From UBA3941 sp002385665 (GTDB lineage Bacteria; Bacillota; Clostridia; Caldicoprobacterales; UBA3941): DNA of 64,000 bases. Within the stretch, counting starts at the first letter, position 1, and each line of letters opens with the position of its first letter. Under the pieces are notes generated by a model that made no database searches, was not told where the DNA came from, and saw nothing but the letters and a program-made list of their open reading frames with translations. The translations under genes and the position numbers were made by a program. Below are positions 36,719 to 46,481 of the stretch, piece after piece. The stretch lies in contig JBMNFJ010000016.1 in NCBI GenBank assembly GCA_050949255.1, positions 1 through 64,000 of the forward strand, in the 5' to 3' direction.

Positions 36719-39700
36719 AATAAAGTGGACAAGGGAGCAATTGGATGCCGTAAGGGTTAAGGGTAGTAATCTTTTGGTAGCGGCCGCCGCGGGAGCAGGA
36801 AAAACGGCGGTTTTGGTAGAGAGAATAATTCAAAGGATTATGGATCCAAAGGACTCGGTGGACATAGACCGATTGTTGGTGGTTACCTTTACTAATGCAG
36901 CTGCCACGGAGATGAAAGAGAGAATAGGGGATGCTCTTTCCGACGCTTTGGAGAACGATCCCGAATCTGAAGTTTTACAGCGCCAGCTGGCTCTTTTAAA
37001 TAGGGCCAGTATAACCACCATACACTCCTTCTGTCTGGAGGTTATAAAGAATAATTTCCATCAATTGGACATTGATCCCAACTTCCGAATAGCCAATGAA
37101 ACCGAAGGGCTTCTTTTAAAGTTGGAGGCTTTGGAGGAGCTTTTTGAAGATAGGTACCTACAAGACGAGATGGACGAGGATTTCCTGGATTTGGTAGAAA
37201 GTTACAGCAGCAATCGGGATGATAAAAGGCTTCAGGATATGGTATTGGGGCTCTATGATTTTGTACAAAGCCATCCATGGCCTGAGGAATGGCTCCACAA
37301 CCATAGCCGTGCTTTTAATATCCCATACGGTACCGATCTGGGCAATACTCCATGGGGCAAGGAACTTCTTGAAAGCACAAGAGTAGAAGTAATGGGGCTG
37401 GCAGAATCCATGGCCCAGGCTATTGATATAATAAAAGGGGATCCGGGATTGCAGCCATATCTTAAAAACTTTGTGGAGGAGCATTCCGCTATAGAGGCTA
37501 TCCTAAAGGGCTTTCATGAAGGCTGGGAAAGCGTCCATGATTATGTATCAAAAGTGGATTTCAAAAGGCTGCCCAGATACGGCAAGGATGCGGACAAGGA
37601 TAAACAGGAGCAGGTAAAGAAGATACGGGACAATGTTAAGGCCGGCATAAAGAGAATTCAAGACAGATTATTCGCTATAGAACCGGATCAGGTAATAAGG
37701 GATCTAAGGAGCCTTTATCCCAGGATGAAGTGCCTTATCGATCTGGTTTTGGAGCTGGGAGAGAGGTACCAGGCGAAGAAGAGGGACAAGGGACTGGTAG
37801 ACTTTAACGATCTGGAGCATATGTGCCTTGAAATCTTGCTGGATGAGGATGAGAACGGCGAAAGAATCCCCTCAGAGATCGCTCTAAACCTTCGTGAAAG
37901 ATACGAAGAGGTTCTGGTGGATGAATATCAGGACAGCAATCTGGTGCAGGAGGTGATCCTTAGCACCATTTCCAGAAAGTATGACCAAAGGCCCAATATG
38001 TTTATGGTGGGGGATGTGAAGCAGAGTATCTATCGCTTCCGTCAAGCAAGGCCGGATCTATTTCTGGAAAAGTATTTCTCTTATTCCTTGAAGCCGGGAT
38101 CCAGAGACCGAAAGATTCAACTCTTTAAGAATTTCAGAAGTCGAAAGAGTATTATCGACGGGGTCAACTTCATTTTCAGTCAGATAATGTCCAAAAACGT
38201 AGGAGAACTGGATTATGATGATGAGGAAGCACTAAATCTCGGTGCAGTCTTTAAGGAGGGGGCACATGGTGAACCGCCGGAGGGCGAGCCCATAGAATTT
38301 CATATAATCGATATGAAAGACGATGCTTCCCCTGAAGATGCAGAGCCCTACCAAAATACGAGCTCTGACTATGGGGACCTCGGCGAGGATGACGAAGATG
38401 GTGAAGACGGCGATGAAGGGGCAAGGGGAGAACCCCTGGATATTATCCAGACCGAGGCCAGAATAATTGCCCGCAGGATATTGGAGCTGGTTTCACCGGA
38501 AGGCAAGGGGAAGCCCGCCAGGATCTTTGATAAAGCCAAAGGCGATTATCGGAAGGCAGAATTCAGGGATATAGTCATACTACTTAGAACTACCGTCAAT
38601 TGGGCGGATACTTTTCAGGAGGAATTATCCTTACAGGGAATACCGGTATACTCTGACAGTGGTACCGGCTACTTTAAAACCATTGAGGTACAGACCATGC
38701 TATCCCTGCTTCAGATAATTGACAACCCTATGCAGGACATCCCATTGCTGGCGGTATTAAGATCCCCCATAGAATCGTGGAGCCCTGAGGAGCTTATCGA
38801 TGTCAGGCTTGTGGACCGGGAATCTACCTTCTACGAAGCCCTTGTCAAAAAGGCCCAGGAAGGGGAGGACAGGCTCGCCCAAAAGGCCCGGGCGTTTATT
38901 GACAAATTAAATAGATGGCGGGATATATCCCAGTATATGTCCACCGATGAGCTCATATGGTATCTTTACGGAGAAACAGGATATTACAGCTGTGTTGGGG
39001 CCCTTCCCGGCGGGGTGCAGCGCCAGGCAAACCTTAGAATCCTGTTTGAGAGAGCACGCCAATACGAGGAAACCAGTTACAAGGGGTTATTTAACTTTAT
39101 CCTCTATATTGACAGGCTAAAAACCGGCCAGGGGGATATGGGCAGCGCTAAGATTCTAGGGGAAAATGAAAATGTGGTCAGGATAATGAGTATACACAAG
39201 AGTAAGGGTCTGGAATTCCCCATAGTGTTTGTGGCTGGATGTGGGAAACAGTTCAATCTTATGGATACTACAAGAAACATCCTATTTCACCATGACTTAG
39301 GATTAGGGCCGGATTATGTGGACTATGACAGGAGGATAATATATTCCACATTGGCCAAAGAAAGCCTTAAGCACAGGATTACCTTGGAGACCCTTTCAGA
39401 GGAGATGCGGATCCTATATGTTGCTTTGACCAGGGCAAGGGAGAGGCTGATCATAACCGGTGCTGTTAAAGATTTAAGGCGGGAAGTCAGCAGGTGGGCA
39501 GATGCCCTTGCAATTGAGGATTTAAAACTTCCCGAATACGAAACAATGAGGGCAAGGAGATTTCTGGACTGGATAGGCCCAGCTATAATCAGACATAAGG
39601 ATGGATTGCCTTTAAGGCAGATTCTTGATCCAGAGGGAATGGATACGGATAGGCTTATAGCTCATGATTCCAGATGGAAATTATCCCTTTATGGTAAGGC

Positions 39701-40511
39701 GGATGCCATGGGCGTTGAAATTTTGCAGGATAGTTCTATAAAATCCGGGGATCTCCTATGGGAGATAGGCGAAGAAGATGAGATATCCCTAAGGGATGAG
39801 GTTATAAATAGATTGAGCTGGAAGTATCCACATGACCAGGCCAGCAGGCTGCCTGTAAAGGTATCGGTAACGGAATTAAAAAGGCATTTGGATACGGAAT
39901 TTTCAGAGGAAATCCCCGCTATGTCTCTAGCAATGCCCACCCTTATAAGAAGACCGTCCTTTTTAGAGGAAGAGGCCAGGGGTCTGACATCCGCAGAATG
40001 GGGCAGCTTACTCCACTTTGTTTTACAGCATTTAGATTTTAAAAGGGCGACATCCGAAGATGCCATAAGGGCTCAGATAGAAGATATGGTCAAAATTCAG
40101 CTCATTACCAAGGAACAGGCCCAGGTGGTTGATATCCTTAGGATAGGTAGATTCCTGCGTTCTCCCTTAGGAACCAGAATGCTAAAGGCAGAGAAAATCT
40201 TCAAGGAGGTTCCCTTCACCATTGAACTGCCCAGCATCAGGCTCTATCCCGAACTATCCGGATCGATCTGTGAAAACGATGGGATCATACTTCAGGGGAT
40301 TGTGGATTGCTATTTTGAGGAACCGGAGGGGATTGTTCTTGTAGATTATAAGACGGATTATGTTGAACCTAAGGGAGGACTCGAAGCAATTCGTGACAGA
40401 TATAAAGCCCAGATTGATTACTATGCCTATGCCTTGGAAGAAATCACGGATAAAAAGGTCATAGGTAGGTATATATATCTATTTTGGAATGGACAGATCT
40501 TGGAATTCTAA
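36708..40511 (+). CDS. addA: helicase-exonuclease AddAB, subunit AddA
   Basis: 1267 aa, UvrD-family ATP-dependent helicase and nuclease. Seen: Walker A AAAGAGKTAVLVERI at about 27-41, VDEYQDSN (Walker B, DEYQD), GDVKQSIYRFRQARPD, MSIHKSKGLEFP, ALTRARERL, and a C-terminal nuclease motif GIVLVDYKTDYV with QIDYYAYALEEI. GTG at 36708 is selected: GGGAGGG lies 6 nt ahead, whereas the ATG at 36702 directly abuts it. An acidic, low-complexity insert occurs at about residues 555-580 (DLGEDDEDGEDGDEGA). Sits in one unit with addB. Confidence 0.95.
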   Translation: MAGKIKWTREQLDAVRVKGSNLLVAAAAGAGKTAVLVERIIQRIMDPKDSVDIDRLLVVTFTNAAATEMKERIGDALSDALENDPESEVLQRQLALLNRASITTIHSFCLEVIKNNFHQLDIDPNFRIANETEGLLLKLEALEELFEDRYLQDEMDEDFLDLVESYSSNRDDKRLQDMVLGLYDFVQSHPWPEEWLHNHSRAFNIPYGTDLGNTPWGKELLESTRVEVMGLAESMAQAIDIIKGDPGLQPYLKNFVEEHSAIEAILKGFHEGWESVHDYVSKVDFKRLPRYGKDADKDKQEQVKKIRDNVKAGIKRIQDRLFAIEPDQVIRDLRSLYPRMKCLIDLVLELGERYQAKKRDKGLVDFNDLEHMCLEILLDEDENGERIPSEIALNLRERYEEVLVDEYQDSNLVQEVILSTISRKYDQRPNMFMVGDVKQSIYRFRQARPDLFLEKYFSYSLKPGSRDRKIQLFKNFRSRKSIIDGVNFIFSQIMSKNVGELDYDDEEALNLGAVFKEGAHGEPPEGEPIEFHIIDMKDDASPEDAEPYQNTSSDYGDLGEDDEDGEDGDEGARGEPLDIIQTEARIIARRILELVSPEGKGKPARIFDKAKGDYRKAEFRDIVILLRTTVNWADTFQEELSLQGIPVYSDSGTGYFKTIEVQTMLSLLQIIDNPMQDIPLLAVLRSPIESWSPEELIDVRLVDRESTFYEALVKKAQEGEDRLAQKARAFIDKLNRWRDISQYMSTDELIWYLYGETGYYSCVGALPGGVQRQANLRILFERARQYEETSYKGLFNFILYIDRLKTGQGDMGSAKILGENENVVRIMSIHKSKGLEFPIVFVAGCGKQFNLMDTTRNILFHHDLGLGPDYVDYDRRIIYSTLAKESLKHRITLETLSEEMRILYVALTRARERLIITGAVKDLRREVSRWADALAIEDLKLPEYETMRARRFLDWIGPAIIRHKDGLPLRQILDPEGMDTDRLIAHDSRWKLSLYGKADAMGVEILQDSSIKSGDLLWEIGEEDEISLRDEVINRLSWKYPHDQASRLPVKVSVTELKRHLDTEFSEEIPAMSLAMPTLIRRPSFLEEEARGLTSAEWGSLLHFVLQHLDFKRATSEDAIRAQIEDMVKIQLITKEQAQVVDILRIGRFLRSPLGTRMLKAEKIFKEVPFTIELPSIRLYPELSGSICENDGIILQGIVDCYFEEPEGIVLVDYKTDYVEPKGGLEAIRDRYKAQIDYYAYALEEITDKKVIGRYIYLFWNGQILEF

Positions 40512-40560
40512 TTAAGTTTAATCTCTAACTTATAAAAATAAAGAAGAAGGAGATGATAGG

Positions 40561-41415
40561 ATGTCAAGGTTTAGCATTGGTGTTATGGTGGATTCCTTTA
40601 GGTTACCCCTGGAGGAGGGTATAGCGAAGGCTAAAGAGGTGGGTGCTACCGGTATACAGATCTATGCGACTTCAGGTGAAATGGCTCCGGAAAATCTTTC
40701 GCCGGCAAGAAGGAAGGAAATTCTGGACCTCATTAGATCCCATGGTCTGGTGGTCTCTGCCCTTTGTGGGGATCTAGGCGGGCATGGATTTGCCATAGCC
40801 GAGGACAACCCCGAAAGGATCAATAGATCTAAGATGATAATGGATCTGGCCAAAGATCTGGATACCAAGGTCGTAACTACACACATCGGCGTAATTCCGG
40901 AAGATCCCAATCATCCCAGGTACAAGATCCTGCAGGATGCCTGCGAGGAATTGGGAGAATACGGTGATGAACTGGGGGCATATTTCGCTATAGAGACCGG
41001 TCCGGAGACAGCCGCTGTCCTTAAAGACTTCTTGGATTCCCTTAGGAGCAGGGGTGTGAGGGTTAACTTTGATCCTGCCAACTTTGTTATGGTGACAGGG
41101 GATGATCCGGTTAAGGGTGTATATACTTTGAAGGACTACATAGTTCATACCCATGCCAAGGATGGTATTATGAAACAAAAGAGTGATCCGGAAAGGATTT
41201 ATACATTCTTTGCAGAGGGCGGTATAGAGGATCTTCGTTTGGAGGATTATTTCCTGGAGACACCCCTTGGTGAAGGGCATGTAGACTTCCCCAATTGGTT
41301 AAAAGCATTGGAGGACATAGGATACAATGGATTTTTAACCATTGAAAGAGAAGTGGGAAAAAATCCCGAGCAGGATATAAGAGAGGCCGTAAGGTTCTTA
41401 AAAGGGCTAATATAA
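40561..41415 (+). CDS. sugar phosphate isomerase/epimerase family TIM barrel
   Basis: A 284-aa AP-endonuclease-2-like TIM barrel. Seen: VTTHIGVIPEDPNHP, FAIETGPE (metal-ligand Glu), VNFDPANFVM (Asp ligand), IVHTHAKDG (His ligand) and FLTIEREVG at the C-terminal end. The ligand set is complete, so it is probably an active isomerase or epimerase of a sugar or keto sugar. The substrate is unknown. AGGAGATGATAGG precedes the ATG. It has its own terminator and is not related in sequence order to the isomerase at 8.0 kb beyond the fold. Confidence 0.78.
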   Translation: MSRFSIGVMVDSFRLPLEEGIAKAKEVGATGIQIYATSGEMAPENLSPARRKEILDLIRSHGLVVSALCGDLGGHGFAIAEDNPERINRSKMIMDLAKDLDTKVVTTHIGVIPEDPNHPRYKILQDACEELGEYGDELGAYFAIETGPETAAVLKDFLDSLRSRGVRVNFDPANFVMVTGDDPVKGVYTLKDYIVHTHAKDGIMKQKSDPERIYTFFAEGGIEDLRLEDYFLETPLGEGHVDFPNWLKALEDIGYNGFLTIEREVGKNPEQDIREAVRFLKGLI

Positions 41416-41432
41416 GAATTGTATGATTCAGA

Positions 41433-41467
41433 AAGAAAGATCCTAGTTTATGGGATCTTTCTTTTTT
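41433..41467 (+). terminator. intrinsic terminator between convergent genes
   Basis: GAAAGATCC (41435-41443) pairs with GGATCTTTC (41453-41461), then six T. On the other strand the same bases encode the C-terminus (KKKDPIN) of the convergent gene, a compact shared end. Confidence 0.85.
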
Positions 41468-42183
41468 ATTTTAAATATACCCCTCACCAGGCAATCCCTG
41501 GAGTTTTTCCAAGGTTCATTTGTATATTCATAGTTAAATTTTTTTATAAACCATTTCAAATCTTCATTTAGCCGCTTCATACTCTGAATTTGGACATAGA
41601 AACTGGTATCCAGGAAATTTTTGAGTTCTTTACCCTCCAAAATATTTGGAGCCATTTCGGTGGTTGAATAAAAGTGTTTGAGGCAAAATCCCTGACTATT
41701 ATAGTACAAAGCCCTAAAATGAAGATCTTCCCCCCAAAGCTGTATCAAGGTAGCCATATAATCCGACTCCTTTTCATCCAAATGGGTACACAGAGCACAT
41801 CTATTAGCTGGCGGTTCCTCATATGTTTTTACAGGAGCCGCAGATAAGAATCTTTCAAGAAGCTTTTGAAGAGGGCCTTTTTTATCAGGGATAGGGTAAC
41901 TTTTTATACTTGTGGACTCCAAATCAGCCATTTCATAGGTGATTAGCTGATTTAGTAACAGGGCCAGGCCAAATTTATCCCTATACTCCATTAAACAAGC
42001 GAAATGACTATCACAAAAGGAATTACTCCGCAGATGCTGTATGAAGTCTTTATCAGTTGTCATATTGCGAAACATACTGGAGATATAGGATCTTTGGGTT
42101 TCTTCCAATATCTCGCAAAAAGGGCATTCGGATCTTGATTCGATTCTGTCCCATAACGGAAAGGTGTGTATTTGCTGCTTCAT
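41443..42183 (-). CDS. DUF6062-like cysteine-pair protein
   Basis: 246 aa, function unknown. It has two CxxC pairs in similar settings (ECPFCEILEE near the start and RCALCTHLDE mid-protein), each followed by a helix and an H/C motif (FCDSHFACL and FCLKHFYS), so the protein looks like a duplicated metal- or disulphide-binding module. No membrane segment or signal. ATG at 42183 is chosen because TAGGAGGATTACA precedes it; a longer frame of 21 residues has no ribosome site. It shares the divergent gap with the importer promoter. Confidence 0.65.
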   Translation of the reverse strand: MKQQIHTFPLWDRIESRSECPFCEILEETQRSYISSMFRNMTTDKDFIQHLRSNSFCDSHFACLMEYRDKFGLALLLNQLITYEMADLESTSIKSYPIPDKKGPLQKLLERFLSAAPVKTYEEPPANRCALCTHLDEKESDYMATLIQLWGEDLHFRALYYNSQGFCLKHFYSTTEMAPNILEGKELKNFLDTSFYVQIQSMKRLNEDLKWFIKKFNYEYTNEPWKNSRDCLVRGIFKIKKKDPIN

Positions 42184-42318
42184 TGTAATCCTCCTAAAAC
42201 TTCTACTCTCCCTATCATTTTCTTCTACTGTCAACATATTATACATAGTAAAATCATTGCTATATAGCAGTTCTGACTATGTAATATGAAAAGTGTCACC
42301 TTATTTATGAAAAAAGTG

Positions 42319-42347
42319 TTGACTTTAACAAAAAAAGGATTTATAAT
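42319..42347 (+). promoter_or_regulatory. sigma-A promoter of the ABC importer operon
   Basis: TTGACT at 42319-42324 and TATAAT at 42342-42347 are 17 bp apart, with an AT-rich spacer. Transcription would begin near 42354, inside the palindrome that follows. The transcript would have a roughly 420-nt leader before the first gene. A weaker second pair (TTGACA at 42577, TATTTA at 42600, 17 bp apart) lies within that leader and could give a shorter transcript. Confidence 0.8.
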
Positions 42348-42350
42348 TGT

Positions 42351-42368
42351 TATGAAACCGGTTTCATA
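42351..42368. promoter_or_regulatory. LacI-family operator
   Basis: TATGAAACCGGTTTCATA is an 18-bp perfect palindrome with the central CG typical of LacI-family sites. It covers the predicted start of transcription, so a bound repressor would block the promoter. The LacI-family gene at 49.1 kb, at the end of the same cluster, is the obvious candidate repressor. Confidence 0.75.
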
Positions 42369-42776
42369 TGCTTGATAAGTAACATCTCAACTTCTTATTT
42401 CATCCAATCGGCATAGAATATATTAACCGAATTTTAATTTTCACACATTTTAAGCGACCGAACTGTTTATTAAGACGAGATAGTCAGATTAATCTATAGG
42501 ACACATATGTTAGGTAAAAGACCTGGCATTGTAAAGTCGGTTAACCCATCTGATTTAGTGCTAGACCAATGCATTGTTGACAACATATAAATCAATACAT
42601 ATTTAACGACATTAAAGCAATGTTCCAATCTACATTCATACTATGGCATTATTAACCAGCTCAAGAAGTAAAACTGCACTGGTAATATCAATTCCTATCG
42701 ACTTCAAGCCCCTATCTTTAACTTCGTTGGAAGACACCAATTAAGGGTAGTTAAATTCTAGGGAAGGAGAATTCAT
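42369..42776 (+). other. long untranslated leader of the importer operon
   Basis: About 410 bases of AT-rich sequence without an open frame I can support. Only small pairings are visible, such as TTTAAC/GTTAAA flanking the 40 bases before the ribosome site. No known riboswitch was recognised. Confidence 0.4.
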
Positions 42777-43763
42777 ATGGAAGTCAAAGCGGCAAAGGTC
42801 AAAGCTGCTACCATCGATCAGAAAATCTCTCATAGAAAGCAGAAAAGCCAGTCATCTTTTCTTAAAAAGGTAAAGAAAAACAAAACTCTTTTATTGATGA
42901 CCCTTCCGGTGATAATTTTCTTCTTTATATTCAGCTATCTGCCAATGCCTGGGATTTATTTGGCCTTCATAAAATATAATTATGGCGACGGAATTCTAAA
43001 AAGCCCCTTTGTGGGATTTGAGAACTTTAGATTTCTAGCACGATCCGGACAACTGGCAACAATTACTATTAACACCGTCCTATATAATATTGCCTTCATT
43101 TTATTGGGAAATAGCCTGCAAATCCTTGTTGCGGTATTACTGAACGAAGTAAATAGCAATAAATTCAAGAAAGTAACCCAAACTATCATGTTTTTACCCT
43201 ATTTTATATCTGCTGTTATTGTAGGTCTTTTGGTTTATAACATTTTAAATTATGACTATGGCTATTTGAATGCAGTATTGAAAAATCTCAATATGGAGCC
43301 GGTATCAGCTTATTCTACCCCTGGTGCCTGGCCTTTTATCATTGTTTTGACAAACCTATGGCAAGGGGTTGGCTATGGTTCAATCGTATATTTTGCACAA
43401 ATCACCAGCATAGATGCAGAGATGATTGAATCTGCTGAAATAGATGGTGTCAATGCCTTTCAAAAGATCAGATATGTTATTTTACCCATGTTAAAGCCAA
43501 CCTTTGTAATATTGCTCCTCTTCTCCCTAGGCGGCGTTTTAAAGGGGAATTTTGGACTGTTCTACAATCTGGTAGGCAACAATTCTGTACTGCTGCCAAC
43601 GACGGATATAATTGAAACCTTTACTTTTAGGGCGCTCATGATTAATTTTAATTTTTCTCAAAGTTCAGCGGTCAGTTTGTATCAATCCGTGTTTGGTTTT
43701 GTATTGGTACTGTTTTGTAACTGGCTGGTAAGAAGAATTGAACCCGACTATTCATTATTCTAG
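42777..43763 (+). CDS. ABC sugar transporter permease 1 (LplB/YteP-type)
   Basis: 328 aa, with a charged N-terminal tail of about 30 residues and six predicted membrane helices (first LLLMTLPVIIFFFIFSYLP). The EAA-type loop for the ATPase, SAEIDGVNAFQKIRYVILP, lies near residue 225. This is the YteP/LplB type that imports oligosaccharides such as rhamnogalacturonan or other pectin fragments in Bacillus; the sugar here is unknown. No ATPase gene is present; such systems often share one encoded elsewhere. AAGGAG precedes the ATG. Confidence 0.88.
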   Translation: MEVKAAKVKAATIDQKISHRKQKSQSSFLKKVKKNKTLLLMTLPVIIFFFIFSYLPMPGIYLAFIKYNYGDGILKSPFVGFENFRFLARSGQLATITINTVLYNIAFILLGNSLQILVAVLLNEVNSNKFKKVTQTIMFLPYFISAVIVGLLVYNILNYDYGYLNAVLKNLNMEPVSAYSTPGAWPFIIVLTNLWQGVGYGSIVYFAQITSIDAEMIESAEIDGVNAFQKIRYVILPMLKPTFVILLLFSLGGVLKGNFGLFYNLVGNNSVLLPTTDIIETFTFRALMINFNFSQSSAVSLYQSVFGFVLVLFCNWLVRRIEPDYSLF

Positions 43764-43779
43764 AAAGAGGGTAAATAAT

Positions 43780-44679
43780 ATGGCTAGAGCTAGCATAAAA
43801 CAGGATGCATCGTCTTACTTTGTCAAGGGTTTTGCCTACATTTTTATATCCTTTTTGGCTATATCATGCTTAATTCCTTTTTTGCTGATGATAGGGACAT
43901 CATTTACCAACGAAAATACCATAAGGGAGTTTGGATTTAATATCTGGCCCAAAAAGTTCGATCTCCTTGCATACAGGTTGGTGTTTGAAAACCCGGATCT
44001 GGTTATCGGATCCTATTTGGTGACAATAGTCATGACAATATGTGGTACCGCCCTTGGCCTATTTCTTATAACTATGACGGGTTATGCCCTTCAAAGGCCC
44101 GATTTTGAATTCAGAAACCAGATATCCTTTTATATATATTTTACAACCTTGTTCTCCGGGGGCTTGGTTCCCTTTTATCTTCTCATAGTAAAGGTATTGG
44201 GGCTTAAAAACAACTATCTGGCAGTTTTCCTGCCGGGTCTTATGTCACCTTGGCTGATAATACTAATGAAGAACTTTACCAAATCCATTCCCTTTGCCAT
44301 AACCGAATCTGCCAAGATAGACGGAGCCAACGACTTTAGAATATTTCTGAATATAATCCTGCCTATGTCAAAACCTGCCTTGGCAACTGTAGGACTGTTT
44401 CTTGCCCTGTCTTATTGGAATGAATGGTACAATTCCATGCTGTTTTTAGAAGCCAACGTAAAATACAGACCCCTGCAACTGTTTCTTTATAATGTGGTCA
44501 ACAAAGCAGAATACATAAGAAATTCAGCTGCCAGTTCCAATATACCACCAATAGATGTTCCTCAGGAGTCAATGAAGATGGCCACTGCTATAGTAGCCAT
44601 AGGGCCTATAATGCTGGTCTACCCCTTTATTCAGAAGTATTTTATTAAAGGGATAACAATAGGTGCGGTCAAAGGATGA
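43780..44679 (+). CDS. ABC sugar transporter permease 2 (LplC/YtcP-type)
   Basis: 299 aa, partner of permease 1. Six membrane helices, starting with FAYIFISFLAISCLIPFLL. The EAA loop is ESAKIDGANDFRIFLNIILP. It is followed by LalSYWNEWYN, typical of this class. ATG at 43780 follows GAAAGAGGG; an in-frame start at 43738, inside permease 1, lacks a ribosome site. It is 16 nt from permease 1. Confidence 0.88.
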   Translation: MARASIKQDASSYFVKGFAYIFISFLAISCLIPFLLMIGTSFTNENTIREFGFNIWPKKFDLLAYRLVFENPDLVIGSYLVTIVMTICGTALGLFLITMTGYALQRPDFEFRNQISFYIYFTTLFSGGLVPFYLLIVKVLGLKNNYLAVFLPGLMSPWLIILMKNFTKSIPFAITESAKIDGANDFRIFLNIILPMSKPALATVGLFLALSYWNEWYNSMLFLEANVKYRPLQLFLYNVVNKAEYIRNSAASSNIPPIDVPQESMKMATAIVAIGPIMLVYPFIQKYFIKGITIGAVKG

Positions 44680-44744
44680 TACTTTGCATAAGACCCCTGG
44701 TGTAGGGTTTTATAGAAAAGCATAAAATAAAGGAGGTTATTAGA

Positions 44745-46367
44745 TTGGGTAAACTAAAGGGCATTATTGCTATGCTGCTTGTCATGTTGCTGGCTCTATC
44801 CGTCATTACTGCCTGTGGTCAGAAACCCAGCGAAGAAGCGGATAAACAGTCAGACCAAGAGGTAGAGGTAGAGGATAAGGACAAGGAAGATGACAAAGAG
44901 GATGCTCCGGAACAGGAGGAAGATTTAGACATCGATACATCCAAATTTGTTGAAGTGGTTTGGTATCATCTGGGAGATCCACCAACCAATGATCAGCTAA
45001 ATTTAGCTGCTGAGGAGTGGAACAAGATACTGGAGGAAAAGGTCAATGCCCACTTGAAGATAAACTTTATCGAATGGGCGGATTATCTGACAAAGTATAA
45101 TTTGATGTTAGCGTCAAGAGAAGTATTGGACATGATCAACACCGCGTCTGACTGGCTGGATATGTGGCCTAATGCTGCAAAAGGAGCCTTTATGGATATA
45201 ACAGACCTATTGCCCAAGTATGCGCCACAGACATGGTCTGAGGTACCGGAAGAGCATTGGGACCAATGCAAATTCAATGGTAGGATAATCACAATACCTG
45301 AGGATCAATACACACAGTGGGTAAACCATGGATTCTATTATCGTGGTGATTGGGCCAGGGAGTTCGGTATTACTGAACCCATTCGCCATTGGGATACCCT
45401 GGGTGAGTACCTACAAAAGGTTAAAGACGTGAAGGGTGTTATCCCCTACGATGTAGCAGGAAGCAAGGCCAATGAAATCCTTGACTACTGGATGGCTGCG
45501 TATACAGATTCAATTTGTTTGGAGATCCCGGGAAACATCTTTTATTCCAAGTCCTATGATGATCTCTATACAGTGTATTCCCCCATATTTGACGACACTA
45601 TGGTAGAAATGGCCAAAAAGATGAAGGAATGGGGAGATGCAGGCTATTGGAGGAATGATGTATTAAACTACACCGGGGATACCCGTGAGGCCCTTAAAGC
45701 AGGTCAAACCGGTTTAGACGGACACCACACCCAAACATATGCAAGCTTAAGGGTGGATATGGATGAGAAACAACCCGGATCCGATCTGCAGATGTTTCCA
45801 ATGCATCTACAGGGTGGCAAAAATCTTATAGAAATGTCTATAACCCATGGTGCCCAATCTGTAGCAGCATCTTCGGAAAACCCCGAGAGAGCTCTGATGG
45901 TTTATGATCTTATGAGAAACGATGAAACCCTATATAGGCTTCTTAACTTTGGGAGAGAGGGTGTAAACTACGAAATTGTAGATGGAAAACGAACAAGACC
46001 CGCTAATTTTGATGAGACTGAGCATAGCTTCTATTCTAACTTCTGGGGCGGCCGTATGGATAAATTTGAAATGGCCCTTCCTTCGGACAGGGTATATGAT
46101 AAGATTGGAGATCTATATGCTATATACGATCAATACAAGAAACCGTATCCCTATGCAGGGTTTGTATTTGACAAGACACCCGTGGAAACCGAGCTTGCAG
46201 CATTAAACGATGTCAAATCAAGGCATCAGGGACCAATAGCCTTTGGTAAGGCGGGTGATCCTGTAGCTGCCGTTGAAAAATTCCGAGAGGAATTGATGAG
46301 TGCCGGCTACGATATAGTGCTTGCAGAGGTTCAAAGACAGATTGACGAATGGAAGGCATCAAGATAA
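44745..46367 (+). CDS. extracellular sugar-binding lipoprotein of the ABC importer
   Basis: 540 aa, LplA/YtcQ class. A signal peptide ends in a lipobox (SVITACG, Cys about residue 26). A highly acidic linker (roughly 30-65, rich in E, D and K) precedes the binding domain, which begins KFVEVVWYHLGDPPTND. The long size is normal for this class. It should capture the oligosaccharide at the cell surface and hand it to the two permeases. The TTG start at 44745 has AAGGAGG about 8 nt ahead. Confidence 0.9.
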   Translation: MGKLKGIIAMLLVMLLALSVITACGQKPSEEADKQSDQEVEVEDKDKEDDKEDAPEQEEDLDIDTSKFVEVVWYHLGDPPTNDQLNLAAEEWNKILEEKVNAHLKINFIEWADYLTKYNLMLASREVLDMINTASDWLDMWPNAAKGAFMDITDLLPKYAPQTWSEVPEEHWDQCKFNGRIITIPEDQYTQWVNHGFYYRGDWAREFGITEPIRHWDTLGEYLQKVKDVKGVIPYDVAGSKANEILDYWMAAYTDSICLEIPGNIFYSKSYDDLYTVYSPIFDDTMVEMAKKMKEWGDAGYWRNDVLNYTGDTREALKAGQTGLDGHHTQTYASLRVDMDEKQPGSDLQMFPMHLQGGKNLIEMSITHGAQSVAASSENPERALMVYDLMRNDETLYRLLNFGREGVNYEIVDGKRTRPANFDETEHSFYSNFWGGRMDKFEMALPSDRVYDKIGDLYAIYDQYKKPYPYAGFVFDKTPVETELAALNDVKSRHQGPIAFGKAGDPVAAVEKFREELMSAGYDIVLAEVQRQIDEWKASR

Positions 46368-46396
46368 TTTAATAAGAATTGAGTATATAGGCTCTT

Positions 46397-46424
46397 GGGC
46401 TGCCTATCCCGGCAGCCCTTTTTT
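46397..46424 (+). terminator. strong intra-operon terminator
   Basis: A perfect 8-bp GC-rich stem (GGGCTGCC/GGCAGCCC) with a 6-nt loop is followed by six T. It lies between the binding-protein gene and the GH2 gene, so the importer may be made in excess over the glycosidase. Confidence 0.85.
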
Positions 46425-46481
46425 ACGAAACCGGATTATACACCTATTTTCGAAGAGGATGAATTGCGTAGGAGGGAAGCC

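Noticed and set aside
40774..41280. 168-codon antisense open frame inside the isomerase gene
   Set aside because: A shadow of the plus-strand isomerase, which has full family motifs; no ribosome site and low-complexity reading.
42577..42605. Second promoter in the importer leader as main promoter
   Set aside because: The -10 box (TATTTA) is weak; the upstream promoter with consensus boxes and operator is far better, so this is only noted as possible.
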